64,000 nt of DNA from Gracilariopsis chorda (lineage: Eukaryota > Rhodophyta > Florideophyceae > Gracilariales > Gracilariaceae): the NCBI GenBank assembly GCA_003194525.1, contig NBIV01000031.1, positions 124,001-188,000 on the forward strand, in the 5' to 3' direction. This document shows positions 52,341 through 64,000 of the stretch, piece after piece. A program made the translations under genes and the position numbers. The notes below the pieces were generated by a model. That model made no database searches, was not told the DNA's origin, and saw only the letters and a list, made by a program, of their open reading frames with translations. Position 1 is the stretch's first letter; each line of letters begins with the position of its first letter.

Positions 52341-54554
52341 CCTACATGTGGACAATTCGAGAAAACTACTGGACGTGATGCTGACATTCCTCAAAATATG
52401 CAAACAGAAGGGACTGTACATATCAGCGAAGAAAATCATATTGTTCGCAAACAGGTCCGATGGTGTTGTAGAATCATGAGCAAAGGCGGGTAAAAGCTGG
52501 ACTCGACAACCTTAGAATGACTCAAAGATATGTACCTCCCCGATACGGCAAATGAACTTTGTGAATTTATGTGCTGCTGCCAGTGGATGCCCAGCGCGAT
52601 ATTAGACTTTGAACGCGGTGTCTAACCTCCGTTAAACACCCTAGAAGGGGCAAATGCCAAATCCGGAAGGCCCACTAAACGGTCAATCAAAGGAATTACA
52701 GTGCATATTTTGTCTTGGGGACGAGAGCAAGAAACATCTTTCCAGTAAATACAAGAAAATCTTTGCAACGCAAGTAAGTTAGCATACCCGCGCAAACGAA
52801 AGGTTATCTGCGTGTATACTGATGCCTCCAACAATAATTGCTCAGGTTTTGGTACACAAACATACCCCCTATCACTAGAGAAGCTGTTAAACCTATAACG
52901 CCATGAGCAACTGCCATTCTTGGGTGGCAAGTTCAAGGTTGAACAACAAAACTGGAGTACCTACGAGCAGGAAGCGTTTGCGATTGTGCAGAAGTTTGAG
53001 ACGCTGGGCTACATTTTCCTCATTTATCACCCTGTGAACGTATTCATGGACCACTGCAATCCTCTTCTTGTGTTCGTCGCGATGGCTCTGGAATCCACAT
53101 TGGCCCGCAACGTTGTCGCGAAGTTGCAGCGGTGGCAGTATTTTTTCCTCGATTCCAGTACAACATCGAGCACATCCACGGATCGGATAGCATATGCTCA
53201 CCCGCTGGGCATCCTAAGCATCACAAACAGTACCAAATGATCTCAGAAAGGATTCTGATGGGCTGTGGAAAAAAGGGAAGGCAATCTGGATTCCAACAAG
53301 AGCCATGGAGCTGAAACAAAACGGGCTTATCCTTTCCCACGCAGAAGCTATTGGGCATCGCGACGGTTAACCTACAAAGAGTATTCTGCAGGAAATCGTG
53401 GCATGAAGCACTCTTAGCAACGAATTCTTTGAGTTCGTGAGCAGCAGTCTGCAATGTATTTTTAACCGCACTGGTAAAGTAGTGCTCAGGTCACTTGGCT
53501 CTGCGCTGCATGAACAAAGGCCGAATGAAGTGGTGCACTTTGACGTCTTGTATATGGGGTCCATTTCGGCCAGCGGATGGTATATCCTAATCATCAGAGA
53601 CGATCTGAGCTCTTTCGTTTCGCTTTGGCCCACAGCTGAAGCTCTCAGCAGTGCAGTGGCTGATGCCATAACAACCTGGATAGCTACATATGTACTAATG
53701 GCCTGGTTTGTTTCGGATCAAGAATCAAATTTGAAGAATGAGCAGTTTCGCGTACTGACACATGATCTGAAGATCAGTCACCACTCTACTACTGCGTACT
53801 CGCCGTGGGCAAATGGGACGGTATAACGCGTGTGTCGCAAAGTTCTGCGAGCTTGCAAGGCATTGATACACAAATTTGGACTTTGTATCAACGACTAGCC
53901 TGTAGTCACAGAATGGACCGAGGCGATTCTGAACAGCGGTCCTCTGAAGTGCCTAGGGACAGGCATGAACAGCCCTGGGGTATACTGGGCATCACTTGAA
54001 GTTTCCACGGGCATGACGCTTTCTCAACCACTGATCTATGCACTTGCAATTGAGAATTATATGTCATTTCTTATCTGATGACCTTCGCCAGCTCACTACG
54101 TTCGTTCAGGACTTAGCGTACACGCTATTTTGTAACGCAACTAAAGGCACGGTTTGCACATGATAATTTCGACAAAATCATTTGACTTTAGTACGAAGCT
54201 TAGATATTTAGAGAACCGCGCGAAGCATGAGCAAGCTCTTCCATCCATCAATGAACTTGAACCATTTTCCCTGCCCGTCCCCGAACCCATGCACCTCCTT
54301 CACACATCCATACACCTGGCCCTATCCATGGCAAAAATTCTACACATGGACGGGTGTCGACCATCGGTCTACTACTGCTACTACTTCTATATTCCCCTAA
54401 GCAGGACGTCTTCCAAATTCCAGTTCCATGGTGGACTCACGACGAGACTTGAAGATCCTCCAAACCCCTAGCCCAATTTGGCAACGTCACGTTGAAAAGC
54501 GATAGTGCATTGGTAGCTACAGGCTCAAATCGATTAGGGTGAGGGCGTTCAGGT

Positions 54555-57267
54555 TCAATTAAAGCTTTTGAGGCTGTATGTAAAGCTTGAAATTTTTGTC
54601 ACTTTGCCACCGTCCTCAGTATTTATATCCTGCTCGCTGAGCCGTCCAAACAACTTTTCCGTGGTTGCGCGTCCGAATCGCAACATGTGGGGCGTCACCT
54701 CAAACGACAAAGCCAGTCGGTCCACAGAGCGTCGCAGTATCACCCCGAACCGGGCAGATGCATATGGGAAGTGATGTTCTCGTCCCAGAATTTTTCGGTG
54801 CTCGACCAATTTGTATAAAAGCCTTGCGACAAGATAAAGTCGAATGGTCACCGTTTCGCTTCGTCCCCGTTTTTCCATCATGATATTCAGCGTTTCATAA
54901 TGTGACCGTCGGCTTAAGGAATCCAAAAATACGACATCGCCAACCTTCAGCTGTAATAAGTCTCCTAATCTGAGGTACCCTTCAAGAAGCAGTAATAGTC
55001 CAATTTCAACGTCCGCCTGGCCATGAATAAGCGTGTAATATGCTAGTGGGTATACCAAAATTTCCGGGCATACTCCGTGAGGTGAGATAGGACTAATCAC
55101 GCTCCATCCGCGCAAACTTAACACAGAAAGCGTCCATTTTCCTTGTAGTTGCGGCATATAAAACTCCAACGCAGCCCTCACCTGAGCTGCCCCCGAATAC
55201 TTCAAATCATGATTTTCGGTGTGGCAGTGCACACAGTAACGTGTTAAGAACCGATCAACGTATCCAGCGGTGGGGAACCACCGCTCCGACTCCCTCAAGG
55301 TTTCCAGCCATGCCAAAAATTGTTGCAGGTGTTTATCGTAGTTGCGCAGCGTGGAGGCTTTACTCGTCTTTTTGCAAGTTCATATAACCCGTGAGGGTCT
55401 GTCAGCCGGGTGGGCATCGCTTGGGATATAGAGACAATCCATGTATAAGTTGCCCACGAAGAGTAAAGCTGCTGTGAGCCGTCACACTCGAATTAAACTC
55501 GCTAGGCTGCTACATTCTTTACGAAGTGCTCCAATTAGACTCTGATTATCGAAAAAAACATTCCATCGCGTCCCATGATTGCTCTGTTGCCGGAGCAGCC
55601 ATGTTAGTCCCAGAATCAGAGCCTCGCCTTTGAGAAGATGAATCGGCATTCTTTTGAGCCAACGGTGCCTGATGGCAAGGTTCCAGTGTTGATTGGATAC
55701 CCATTGCCATTGAAATTCATCTGCTTGAGAGAGGAGGTGTAGAACATCTTAATACGGACTATATACCACTCGTCAACCCCAAAAGACTTGCATCCGTGCA
55801 CAGGGCATAGATACAAAAGGGTGTGTTGATGCAAGTGCGTACCAACCCAAATAGCTCAACCAGAAGTATGAGTTCCTGTCTGGCAATCTTGGTGGGTTGG
55901 AATGCGCAGGAGCCAGGTTGGCTCAACTGGTACACCCTGTGCAGCACTGAGAAGAGAGGTCTACGCAAGAGAAGGAACCACGCCCACTTTCCCAAGAGAC
56001 ACTGCAGCTGGCGCACTTTCCAGCGTCTTTGTTTCACGAAGCTTACCGTCCGCGATATAAAGCACCGCATCTCTATCGCTTTTGGCAAAAGCAACCCATT
56101 CTCGTGAAATTTCATTCCCAGAACTTCAGTGCAGGACACTTTCCCTGGCCACAAAACCTTCCGTGGTTGGGACGGTAGCGCGCATCACTCCGATTCCCGT
56201 ATAACCACTTTCAGTGCCATAGTCGCTCTTTCCATATTAGTGCGAAGAGAGAAGTAATCTTCAACAAAAACTCCATAGCTAAATTCCGAAACGTCGATAA
56301 TACCCGTTATCCAGCCCCTCGACGATAGGCCACCAGACTCAAGCAGCTTCCGACGAATTTTTTCTGCCACGAAAACAGAGTGTGACCACCCCATGGGCAT
56401 GGAATGCATAACAGTGTATAGCTGCCAATCACGCTTTTCTACGGGAGGTAAACCAAAATAGGGGCTGAGCCATTCCGGTATCTTCATCCGATGAAACTGA
56501 TTGTCCTTATCCGAGTTACCGACATATAGCTTCTACCCGGAGTGCTTCTAAAAACGGGCAAGGTTTCCTGGATTCGGTAGATCACTCCCACCAGGCGCCA
56601 TCAAGACCTTATTCGCGTTACACGCGTCTATAATCAGCCTCTGGCTTCCCTTACCACTCTTCGGTACCGCGAAAACTCCATTAATATCCTTCGCTTGTTC
56701 GTGATTCAGGCCGACAAGTCCGGTCTTTCGCAGTTTTAAGACCAAGGTTCCGTAATCTTCATTGCTAATGCCCCCAAAAGGCGTTTCCAATGGCTCGCGC
56801 TCGCACGCAGTCTTCAATGTTCCACCTTCTTCAGCATGCATTCCTTGGATGTGTTCTGGTAATAGTGCAAGAGTATCGGCCAAGGCTGCCAGACTCTCAA
56901 CTGGCAAGGAAACTTGCTCCGGGTCCAACCACACCCATTTATGTGAAAGGATATATCTAAAACTAATCTCCTCGTTCTCTACAGAAAACCCCGCATTGAA
57001 ATAGCTTTGGCGGAAGGATTCTGCTCCGATTTCTTGTAAGAAGTTGTTCGCTATCCATTGAACAGCGTTTCTCTCTCCTGATGTCAGATAATATGAGAAG
57101 ACATGCCCGAGATTCAGCCAATAAAGGCCACCTACCAGCTTGTGCAAGATGTCCTCAAGCATTCTCCATTTCCTAAGACGCTGATTTCGTCGCTTGCTTG
57201 CGCACTCTGGGCTCCTCGTTGCGTCACCAACAATCCACTGTAGTGGACGCATATCCCGCTCGTTCAT
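54555..57267 (-). pseudogene. Tyrosine-recombinase retrotransposon (DIRS/Ngaro-type) pol relic: RT-RNase H-YR
   Basis: Minus strand, several frames. RT start: YGTLVLKLRKTGLVGLNHEQ, GVFAVPKSGKGSQRLIIDAC (57267-56548). RT middle: PPVEKRDWQLYTVMHSMPMGW, YGVFVEDYFSL at the YxDD place (56487-56185). RNase H: CTDASLLGL (55770-55800), then DNQSLIGALRKE and LYIPSDAHPADRPSR (55430-55550), the DIRS-like IPSexNPADxPSR ending. Recombinase (55316-54555): LLLLEGYLRLGDLLQLKVGDV with the first Arg, and VTPHMLRFGRATTEKL with the HxxR pair; the Tyr nucleophile is not certain (TYSLKSF is a candidate). Such elements integrate with a recombinase instead of an integrase and make no target duplication. Stops and frameshifts mark it as dead. 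Confidence 0.75.
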
Positions 57268-57284
57268 CGTACCTCAGTGTACTA

Positions 57285-58133
57285 TATGTTTTTGCATTTT
57301 TTTCTAAAGTCACCTCAAGCCATCTCCCTGTCTTCCAACCGGGCAGAATTATCGTTTTTCGCCGATGTCGAGAGTTGTTTTCTCAATTTTGCCGAATTAA
57401 GCAAGCGTCGTCGGTGAGTTTAGCTCACCAAGTTATCCTGCTCTTCCTCCAATTCACGCGCCGTCGACCAGGTACAAATTCTGTCCACCATTCCTACAGC
57501 TGCCAGACAGTGGATGGCAATCTCAACCGCAGGTTCATCCTTCGCGCGCATAACACCCAGAGAACTAATGATGCACTGGATGATTTTTCCAGTGTGGCGG
57601 CATTGCGCTCAATTTCCACTCAAATGCTGAGCTTAAGTCCAAGCGGAGACTGTCGGGTAGATGTTCAAAGCCTTTCTCAACATCTTCTTTCCTTCAAGAC
57701 AGTCCACGAGAACTGCCTGCTCCGGGAAAGGCCAGTGCACCAACGTCCTAAAGAATTGTTTATTAGAATTTTTGGATGTCAACGCAGAAGGTTTTGCGCT
57801 CCAAAAGTCGTTCTCGTAGTCCGAAGTTCCACTTGCCTCAAGGTCTTCGTTCCCTTCAACCTCTCCGCGCCTGGCTCAATTCTGAACTCCCAACAAATCT
57901 TTCTCTATGCTAGCCTTCTTGGATTTCAACTTCTGAAGCTCTTTTCGAAGAGAATCATTCTATTTGCGTAGTTCATCGCGGTCCTGTTCACGATCGCGTT
58001 GAATCTTCGCTAGAACCTGCATTACTGACGCTAGTTCAGTGTCTTCACAATGACGTGGTGTACGTCTTGCTATCCTCTCGTTTTCATCGTCACTACTGCT
58101 CTCCGAAGACGATTCCTCATCAGTTTCGTCCAT
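57285..58133 (-). pseudogene. Gag-like first ORF of the tyrosine-recombinase retrotransposon
   Basis: From the ATG at 58133 the minus frame gives an acidic start (MDETDEESSSESSSDDENER), a coiled coil (SVMQVLAKIQRDREQDRDELRK then TAG, SLRKELQKLKSKKASIEKDLLG then TGA), and further helical text (NKQFFRTLVHWPFPEQAVL; IQCIISSLGVMRAKDEPAVE) with two more in-frame stops. It leads into the RT part about 20 bp later. A 257-codon plus-strand frame over the same DNA (57198-57971) is a shadow. Confidence 0.65.
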
Positions 58134-59765
58134 AACCCCTCATTTATCAGGGCTCTTCTCCTTTTATACTAAGGAATAAGTCCCGTTCTTGACTTGCAGC
58201 AGGATAGAGTCAACGTTGTCCCCTTCGGGGTTTCCGATAACCTCCTTCCGCAAAGCGTTAAAAAGCGCTACTTTGCTCTGCTTGCACTCCACAACGTATT
58301 CGGCCGCCCGCTGGCCCAATTCTGCCCTGCATAGTGCCAGGGCTTTTCCGTGACTGCCTCTGAGTCGAGCACACTGTTGCGAACAAACAGATGGTGTCGT
58401 TGTTGTAGCTGGTCCCTAATCTCGTCAAGCGGCTAATCTAGACCACTCCGAGGGCCACTTTATCCCATGGCACAGGTTTGCGCTTTTTAGTAGGCCTGCT
58501 CCCGACTGTGCACTGCCTTAAATAAGGCCAGCCGTCACTTGCCGCTATCTCGGAGACTTTTTCAGGCCTCGTACCAAGCCGGTACCTGAGACGAGCGCCA
58601 ACACGCCTCAGTTAATACTGGTTACTACTGCTCGGGCCTTGCACCACAATTCCATGTCACCAACACCAGCTCCCTTGACGAAGCCGGCACAAACGTTACA
58701 CCCACGCCTGCTGACCCTCTCTCTCAATCTCTCTTTTATGGTACCCGTTCGAGGGTCACCGAAGTCACTGATTAAAGACACGTCTTAGACCACGCCATTA
58801 ATGCGATTTGAAGAACCAGAGGCACGCATCGCGCCAAAACTAGACAGCTGTGGTTCACAAGGGAATCCGCTGACGTCACAATAAAGTACCGCCATATGCT
58901 GTTTCCGGGCCTACTTTCTAGTCGTATAGCGCGATCCTCCCCAACTAGTGAGGACCGCCACCCCTGGAGCTTATATCCTTAGACATTTCGTGGAACTTAT
59001 GCCTTAAGGCTTCCCTGATTGCCGAGACTCCACTTGAGAGAAAGAAAGCCCTTCCAACAGCCGTCTTAGGCTAGGCTAGGTGCACCGCAGGTTCACTGTT
59101 GCCGAGATCCATACACGGAACGCACTTGCATCCTGGCCCTGTGAATAGAGAATTCAGTCCTTCCCTACTTGCCTTTTTGTACAGCTTTCGCTGCTCCGCC
59201 GACCCCAATATGAAGTTACAGACTCATATTTACGTCGGCAGTAGTCAAAGCGAAACAGGATACTCCACTCGGAAATAGTATTACCTACGTTTTCACTCTG
59301 TAATAAGAACATTAAAACGCATGGATTAGATACGTGCACGGCAGCTCGTGAAAATTGACCGAACCCAAAAAGCTCTAGAGTCCATGCATTGTGATGTATC
59401 CGAAGGGGTTTCGAAGCAAAAAGAGCAAGAAATGCAACGCCATTACATGTGCACAAATGTCAGGACTGCCGTTTTTGACATCTGCGATTTTTTTGTGCTT
59501 AAGGCTACAAAAACATGGTCCCGAGCTTCACTTTAGATGGCGGTGACCAAATCGTATCATCAATTCAGAATCTCAATGTGTCTATGAATTTCAAGACCTT
59601 TTGAGAAAGAAGAAGGAAGTTGTGCACGCCAAGTGGTTGAAGAAATATGGTCCCGGGATATAAAACTAAGATGTTAATCCACAGCGCTTTTGGTTTGCAG
59701 AACAATCTGAGACAGTGTATCAAACGGCAGAACGCTTGCAAAACATTTGAGAAAGAGAGGGACTA
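58134..59765. other. Leader of the recombinase element and undefined spacer
   Basis: GC-richer, ORF-poor DNA from 58134 to about 59150 may be the 5' region of the recombinase element. A 100-codon minus frame (59154-59456) shows no domain. No terminal repeats were found. Confidence 0.3.
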
Positions 59766-60562
59766 TGAAGTGCAATGCCCTCAGGGAGGAATTCTTGGTC
59801 CTTGGTTGATTTCCCGAATGTTTTGGAAATGTAGTCATTGCATGAACTACGACCACTAATAGGGGATTTGACACGTCGAACAAGGAAGAGTCAGTTGGCT
59901 GTTGGCCACAGTAGTGGGCATGAACTACCAGAGTGGAGTAGTTTAGTTAATTCTATTTGTTAATTTTTACAACCATTTCTGGGATGGTTAGTACTTAGTG
60001 CGCCGGCGAGTTGCCATCGCACCTGTAAACCTTCCCCAGCAAGGGACACCAACCTGGGAAATTGGCTCTAGACCTCATCACTCTCGCTTGTTCTCTACTC
60101 CTCCTTGGAGGGAAGCACCGTAGCACACGGAAATTTTAACCCCCTTGCCCGTCTAAAAAACCCTAGCATTAGGATTTTTTTCCAACTGTCTTAGTTTTCA
60201 CCTTGTATAAGGTTCATTTACGGGCACTGCCGTTAGTCTTCGTCACGACACTCGTGACTCAGCTCCACCTCTCTTTTTGCTTTTACAGAGTGGCTTTCCC
60301 GCTACCCACGGCCCGTCTTTGCACGTTCCACGAACGTGGAAACCTCACCTCTCCAGAGGACGATCACCCCCACACACCGCTCCTGTGGATACCTGATTCT
60401 TGTCTCACCCTCCCTGTGCAAGTAGCGACGGGTGGCCTTGGCCTTGCAACCCAACATACTCGTGCCACTCCTGGGAAGGCTCTACCGAACTAAGCTCACC
60501 TCTAACGAGGAAAGATCCCGAACACCTTTCGGTACACTCCCGCTTCTGGGCATTGCATTACA
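59766..60562 (+). repeat. LTR of the 10.4-kb Gypsy family, plus orientation, diverged
   Basis: Starts TGAAGTGCAATGCCCTCAGG and ends GGGCATTGCATTACA, matching the sense strand of the 825-bp LTR over its length, for example TAAACCTTCCCCAGCAAGGG and CCAACCTGGGAAATTGGCTC in mid-LTR, with many substitutions and small indels. Flanks GACTA (59761-59765) and GACTG (60563-60567) could be a decayed target duplication, which would make it a solo LTR; alternatively it is the 5' LTR of the Gypsy relic at 61.9 kb. Confidence 0.8.
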
Positions 60563-61862
60563 GACTGCTGCTGGTATTGGTACAATGGCAGGGACCACCA
60601 GATCCTGTAGAGCTATGCGTGCGTGCATACCCTCTAGGTGAGGTGGATCACGAATGACTCAATACGGACATGGCATTGGTTGAACTCAGGTATGAGCGGA
60701 CCCTGGGAAACATTGGGTGAAATTCAATATGAATTTTAATTGATATTTTTGGAAACTTCGTGGGTGATATTTTTGGTACCTGGAACCGATGGACGCGTGG
60801 TAAGCGTACGGATATTATTCTTGGTTCGCATGATTCACCCATGACATGTTCTGCCGTGTCCTGCAGTGCCGCCAAGTGACTCAAGTGTGAGGACTACAAG
60901 TGTGGCACACTACAGTACTATTGTTTTTAGTTAATTGAAATCCAATAGTACTTAAGGGAGCACGGCCTTGCCGTTTCACCCTTTATTAAAGACAAGGTGT
61001 CACTCGGCTCCCAGTTTACTGCCTGCGCGAAGTGACCAACTCCTGCCAGTGTTTCACCGCAATCGGTCTCGTTATACTTACCCACACATTATCACCATGG
61101 ACCGCTGATCTGTCTTACCCCGCGGGCTCGCCCAGTGCTCACTGTTTTTCACGTTTCGGCTACTTTCTATTATGGGAACAAATAGCCGTTCAATTCGGTG
61201 TTCAGTTATGCCATGCTGGCTGAAGAAGCAACAACCCCCACTGCCGGGTCTCTTTTTGCTCTCCGCACGACCCGCCGGGATGTACCTTCCCTTTTGATTT
61301 CTCCCCTTTTTTCCACTTCCCATTCCGGATTCTCCGTGGCCCGGAACACTGCTTACATGGACCTGTGCAATACGTTTACCAGCTGATAACCCAATTCTCG
61401 GTATCACCTTCGTCAGTGTAGCCAGAATCCACCTCGTTTCTAGACCCGAACATCTTGTGGTACGGAGAGCTACGTCACTACGCCTACCTCAAAAGAGAGC
61501 AAAGCTGAGAAAACTTTGGGAGGATTTCCCGGCTAAAGAATTGCTCTACAAATGGTCTATCGACATAGAATCGGTCCACATACAATTGAATGGATCACTT
61601 TGTGCATTGCTGTGGTGCTCCAGTTCTTTGGAAGAATATATCAAGATCTTTTTGTTGCCCCGGTTGTTTAGAAACCTCTGATTCGAGTTCATTGAAGTTC
61701 CGAACACTTGGTTGACTGGAATGCAGTATGCTGCCACCGGCTCACAATTATTGGACTGGTTCCACCGATACATTTGGTATACCCTAGCAGGGTACACCGC
61801 GCACGCGGACATTTGTTCCAGAACGTTTGGACAATAATCAAGTTGGTTGGAATGTCCGATGA
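60563..61862. other. Spacer or leader between LTR and Gypsy relic
   Basis: No coding sequence seen. A small inverted repeat GTACTATTG / CAATAGTAC lies near 60915-60955. In the 10.4-kb element gag starts about 100 bp after the LTR, so if the LTR at 59.8 kb belongs to the relic, about 1 kb of other DNA has been added here. Confidence 0.3.
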
Positions 61863-64000
61863 ATGCCCTCGGTGGTGTCTGATTCACAGGCTGTAACCCA
61901 GGCGGTACCACCCCCAGTGGTCGAAAAGCCGCTTGCGGCTTACTCTTACATGGACTCAGCTGAGTTAGCTCGACTGGAGTCGATGATGGACATCTCGAAG
62001 GTGGCTCATGTGTCTTTTCTCGAAGAGGTAAACGACCTTCGTCAAAATTTTGAGATTGCCCGAGTTCGGGATGCCTCGGGAGATATCCGACTCTTACCTC
62101 GAGACGTGAGCTTTATTTTGGAATGTTTTGGTGCCACAGGTGCCTTTGTCAAGGACAACAACAAGTTTGTCAATGACGTTCAGGTGATCTTGGAACGTGT
62201 GCAACTTCGTTGGGATACGCTGGAAGCAATCATCCGTATGGATACAGAAGCGCCGACGGAAGCGGAAAAAAAGGTCCTCTCCATCGATTTAATTTGTCGT
62301 TAGAACAAACTACAGGTTCGTACACCTAAAAAGGATGTTCATTACCTTGATTTCGGTTCGTCAGATTCTGACTCTAATTGCTGCTCAGCGGATTACTCAT
62401 CGGACGCATCGGATCCCGATTGCAAACGCAGGAAGTACGGTGCGACGAACTCAAAAGTGGCTTTGTCTTCTCAGGGAGTCATGCCATCTCATGAGAAAGG
62501 TAGAAGATACCTGGGACTCAAGGAGTTACAGTCAACGAATCTGCTTTACCGGAAATTGTTGTCCTATCGTTATTATCGATTGGATGATTCCTCATCTCTT
62601 CGGTCTGCACGAGGTAACGGCAAGGTTAGGGATGGCATAAAAAGCATGAATATTCCTTTTCAATCGAGTCATTTCTCTGGAGAAGATCCAATTCTTGTAC
62701 TTGATTTCCCCACTAGGTTGGTTCAGGAGGCTCAAATACTCTGCATGAGTGAAGCCCAAGCGTGTCTCGCGTTCTCGTATTTCCTAATGGCTATGGCTGA
62801 AAATCACTTCAGTTCCGTTCGAGAATCCTCGCAAGCCTTGAAAAGAGGAGTAATTTGCTGGCCGGGAGCAGTTCATTACCTTCTCAGGTCATACGCTACA
62901 TTACACGCCCTGCACATGGCAATAACCGCGCTATGCAATACGAAACAGAAGCCTGGTGACACCGAAACGCATTATTTGACCCACTTCAATAAGGCATTTC
63001 ACCGTTGTGGTAATGTTTGTTACACACAGGAGGAGTATACGATGTTCTTTGATGGGTTGGATCCTGTAATACGAGTGCTCGCCACGCGACACCGTTAAGA
63101 TAAACGGATGATTTCATACCTTGAACTCATCAAGTATGCCCAGGCTGAGGAAAAACTCACCTTGCACGGAGTCAGCTAAAACGCAAGTCAGCAAGAGCTC
63201 TCTTATTGGAGGAATCGTCACAATCGATGTGTTTGCCCTAAGGAAGAACCGCGGACGTAGATATGTAAAAAGTCCGGTACGCTGGAATTCGCCTTGAATC
63301 GTTTGGGACTACGGACTTGCCGTAAAAATTGGCCCCGATTTCGGAAGAAATCCCCGCTTTTTACCCTGGTGCGGAATGGACGCAGGCCACTCCGCTCACT
63401 CACGCGCCAAGCGGATCCCGTCATACCCAACCTAGATTGGTCGTACCGAAACCGCAACGTTAAACGGATAGCCATCGTCAATACGATAAAGCGGCACCGG
63501 CTATCTGTCATAGATGTTACCATCATGGTCATATCGCCCCGAAATGTGAATTGACCTTCCGGGAGCTGCCCAAGTTCATCTTGAACTACGAGAAGCTGAC
63601 CCCAGCTGATCGGGTCCGAGTTCCGAGTACTTCATATGAAGAGGGGAAAACACTAATCACTAACGCCGCACTGGCACGAACGGATATTCCCGTGGTGAGC
63701 CCCAACCCTGATCAACCGATAGACGCGGTCGTACCCACGAATGGGATTTAATCTTATTCCAACCATAAGATGGTGACACCAAGTTCGGTGCAGACCTCCT
63801 CGAAAAACTAGATTCGTGAGTCTCCCCTATGGGAGGGGCGTCTTCTGAGCCGAAGTTGACGTCCGAGGCGGTACAGCCTCGATACACCGCTGTCAAGATC
63901 CTTACTCGGAAAATGGCTGTAACCGATGTGAGCTCGGAAACCATCTCGGGTCTACGTCGTCCGTGGATACGTTCTCGTAATTTCCGCATTCTGGATATAG
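61863..64000 (+). pseudogene. Decayed relative of the 10.4-kb Gypsy element: gag and start of protease (runs off the right edge)
   Basis: Coiled-coil part of gag (61863-62303: FLEEVNDLRQNFEIARV, RWDTLEAIIRMD), then RKLLSYRYYRLDDSSS and the capsid-like domain FSGEDPILVLDFPTRLV, YLLRSYATLHALHMAITALC (62457-63098), stop, then ISYLELIKYAQAE (about 63110), and decayed text to NYEKLTPADRVRVPSTSY (63570-63630). Near 63940 LRRPWIRSRNFRI matches the region upstream of the protease in the intact-looking copy. Stops and frame changes are frequent. It gives an outgroup for reading mutations in the younger copy. Confidence 0.82.

Larger units (their letters stand above)
49108..54470 (+). pseudogene. Old Ty3/Gypsy retrotransposon relic (gag-PR-RT-RH-IN)
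   Basis: Highly decayed, many stops and frame changes. Readable in order: gag-like text (49108-50040); protease-like VRIRHGTALIFPGVS and VIIGYQVLPALGCD (50300-50530); RT KYRSEVDLCPVNAATIKQ and AVIDFEHGYxQLPLHLN (51050-51240), SVLDEFSL (51383-51406, replacing YxDD), then after a solo-LTR insertion KLLDVMLTFLKICKQKG and QVRWCCRIM (52350-52480); RNase H VICVYTDASNNNCSGFG, NWSTYEQEAFAIVQKFE, NVFMDHCNPLLVF (52800-53100); integrase VVHFDVLYMGSIS (Asp), WFVSDQESNLKN (Asp), AYSPWANGTV followed by TAA where the catalytic Glu should be (53823-53825); integrase C-terminus to about 54120. No chromodomain seen. A different lineage from the 10.4-kb element. Confidence 0.82.

Noticed and set aside
57198-57971. 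257-codon plus-strand frame
   Set aside because: It lies antisense to gag/RT text of the recombinase retrotransposon, which reads far better (coiled coil, RT motifs).
1-64000. CRISPR arrays, tRNA and rRNA genes
   Set aside because: No regularly spaced repeats, no convincing cloverleaf and no rRNA core motifs were seen; the host is eukaryotic.

Overview
The window is nuclear DNA of an intron-poor eukaryotic alga. The left third (1-21.5 kb) carries closely spaced, mostly single-exon eukaryotic genes: symplekin, SIL1-type BiP exchange factor, a plastid-type zinc-ribbon membrane protein, proteasome subunit RPN3, a plastid UPF0301/AlgH protein, a Golgi-type glycosyltransferase, a mitochondrial AAA ATPase, VPS60/CHMP5 and a secreted TIG/beta-propeller protein. 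The two introns I can place are short (90 and 83 bp), phase-defined and GT-AG. Three gene pairs are head-to-head (symplekin/SIL1, zinc-ribbon/RPN3, glycosyltransferase/AAA ATPase) over 0.45-0.7 kb. Compact gene islands separated by a sea of transposons, with few short introns, fit a florideophyte red alga such as Chondrus; that taxonomic call is inference.

From about 22 kb to the right edge the window is almost entirely mobile DNA. In order: a 5'-truncated LINE with an RNase H domain (22.9-25.5 kb, minus); a cut-and-paste element whose DDE transposase has a YqaJ-type nuclease domain lodged between its catalytic aspartates, with an unknown 510-aa gene diverging from it (25.8-31.3 kb); a Tc1 element with TA duplications (31.6-32.8 kb); a 10.4-kb Ty3/Gypsy chromovirus with two 825-bp LTRs and a 5-bp target duplication (34.0-44.4 kb, minus) that has split a host 2-oxoglutarate/Fe(II) oxygenase gene; a decayed second Tc1 (47.3-48.3 kb); an old Gypsy relic (49.1-54.5 kb, plus) that itself contains a 934-bp solo LTR with a perfect target duplication; a tyrosine-recombinase (DIRS/Ngaro-type) retrotransposon relic (54.6-58.1 kb, minus); another LTR (59.8-60.6 kb); and a decayed relative of the 10.4-kb Gypsy running off the right edge (61.9-64.0 kb).

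The most unusual signals are (i) the chimeric DDE+YqaJ transposase and its divergent partner; (ii) the very dense, tiny perfect hairpins that fill both LTRs and coding DNA of the 10.4-kb Gypsy element; (iii) an antisense ORF in the same element; (iv) a LINE RNase H domain split by an inserted Tudor-like segment; and (v) two long perfect fold-back inverted repeats (24 and 49 bp arms). Nested insertions can be undone on paper because target duplications restore the host reading frames exactly.
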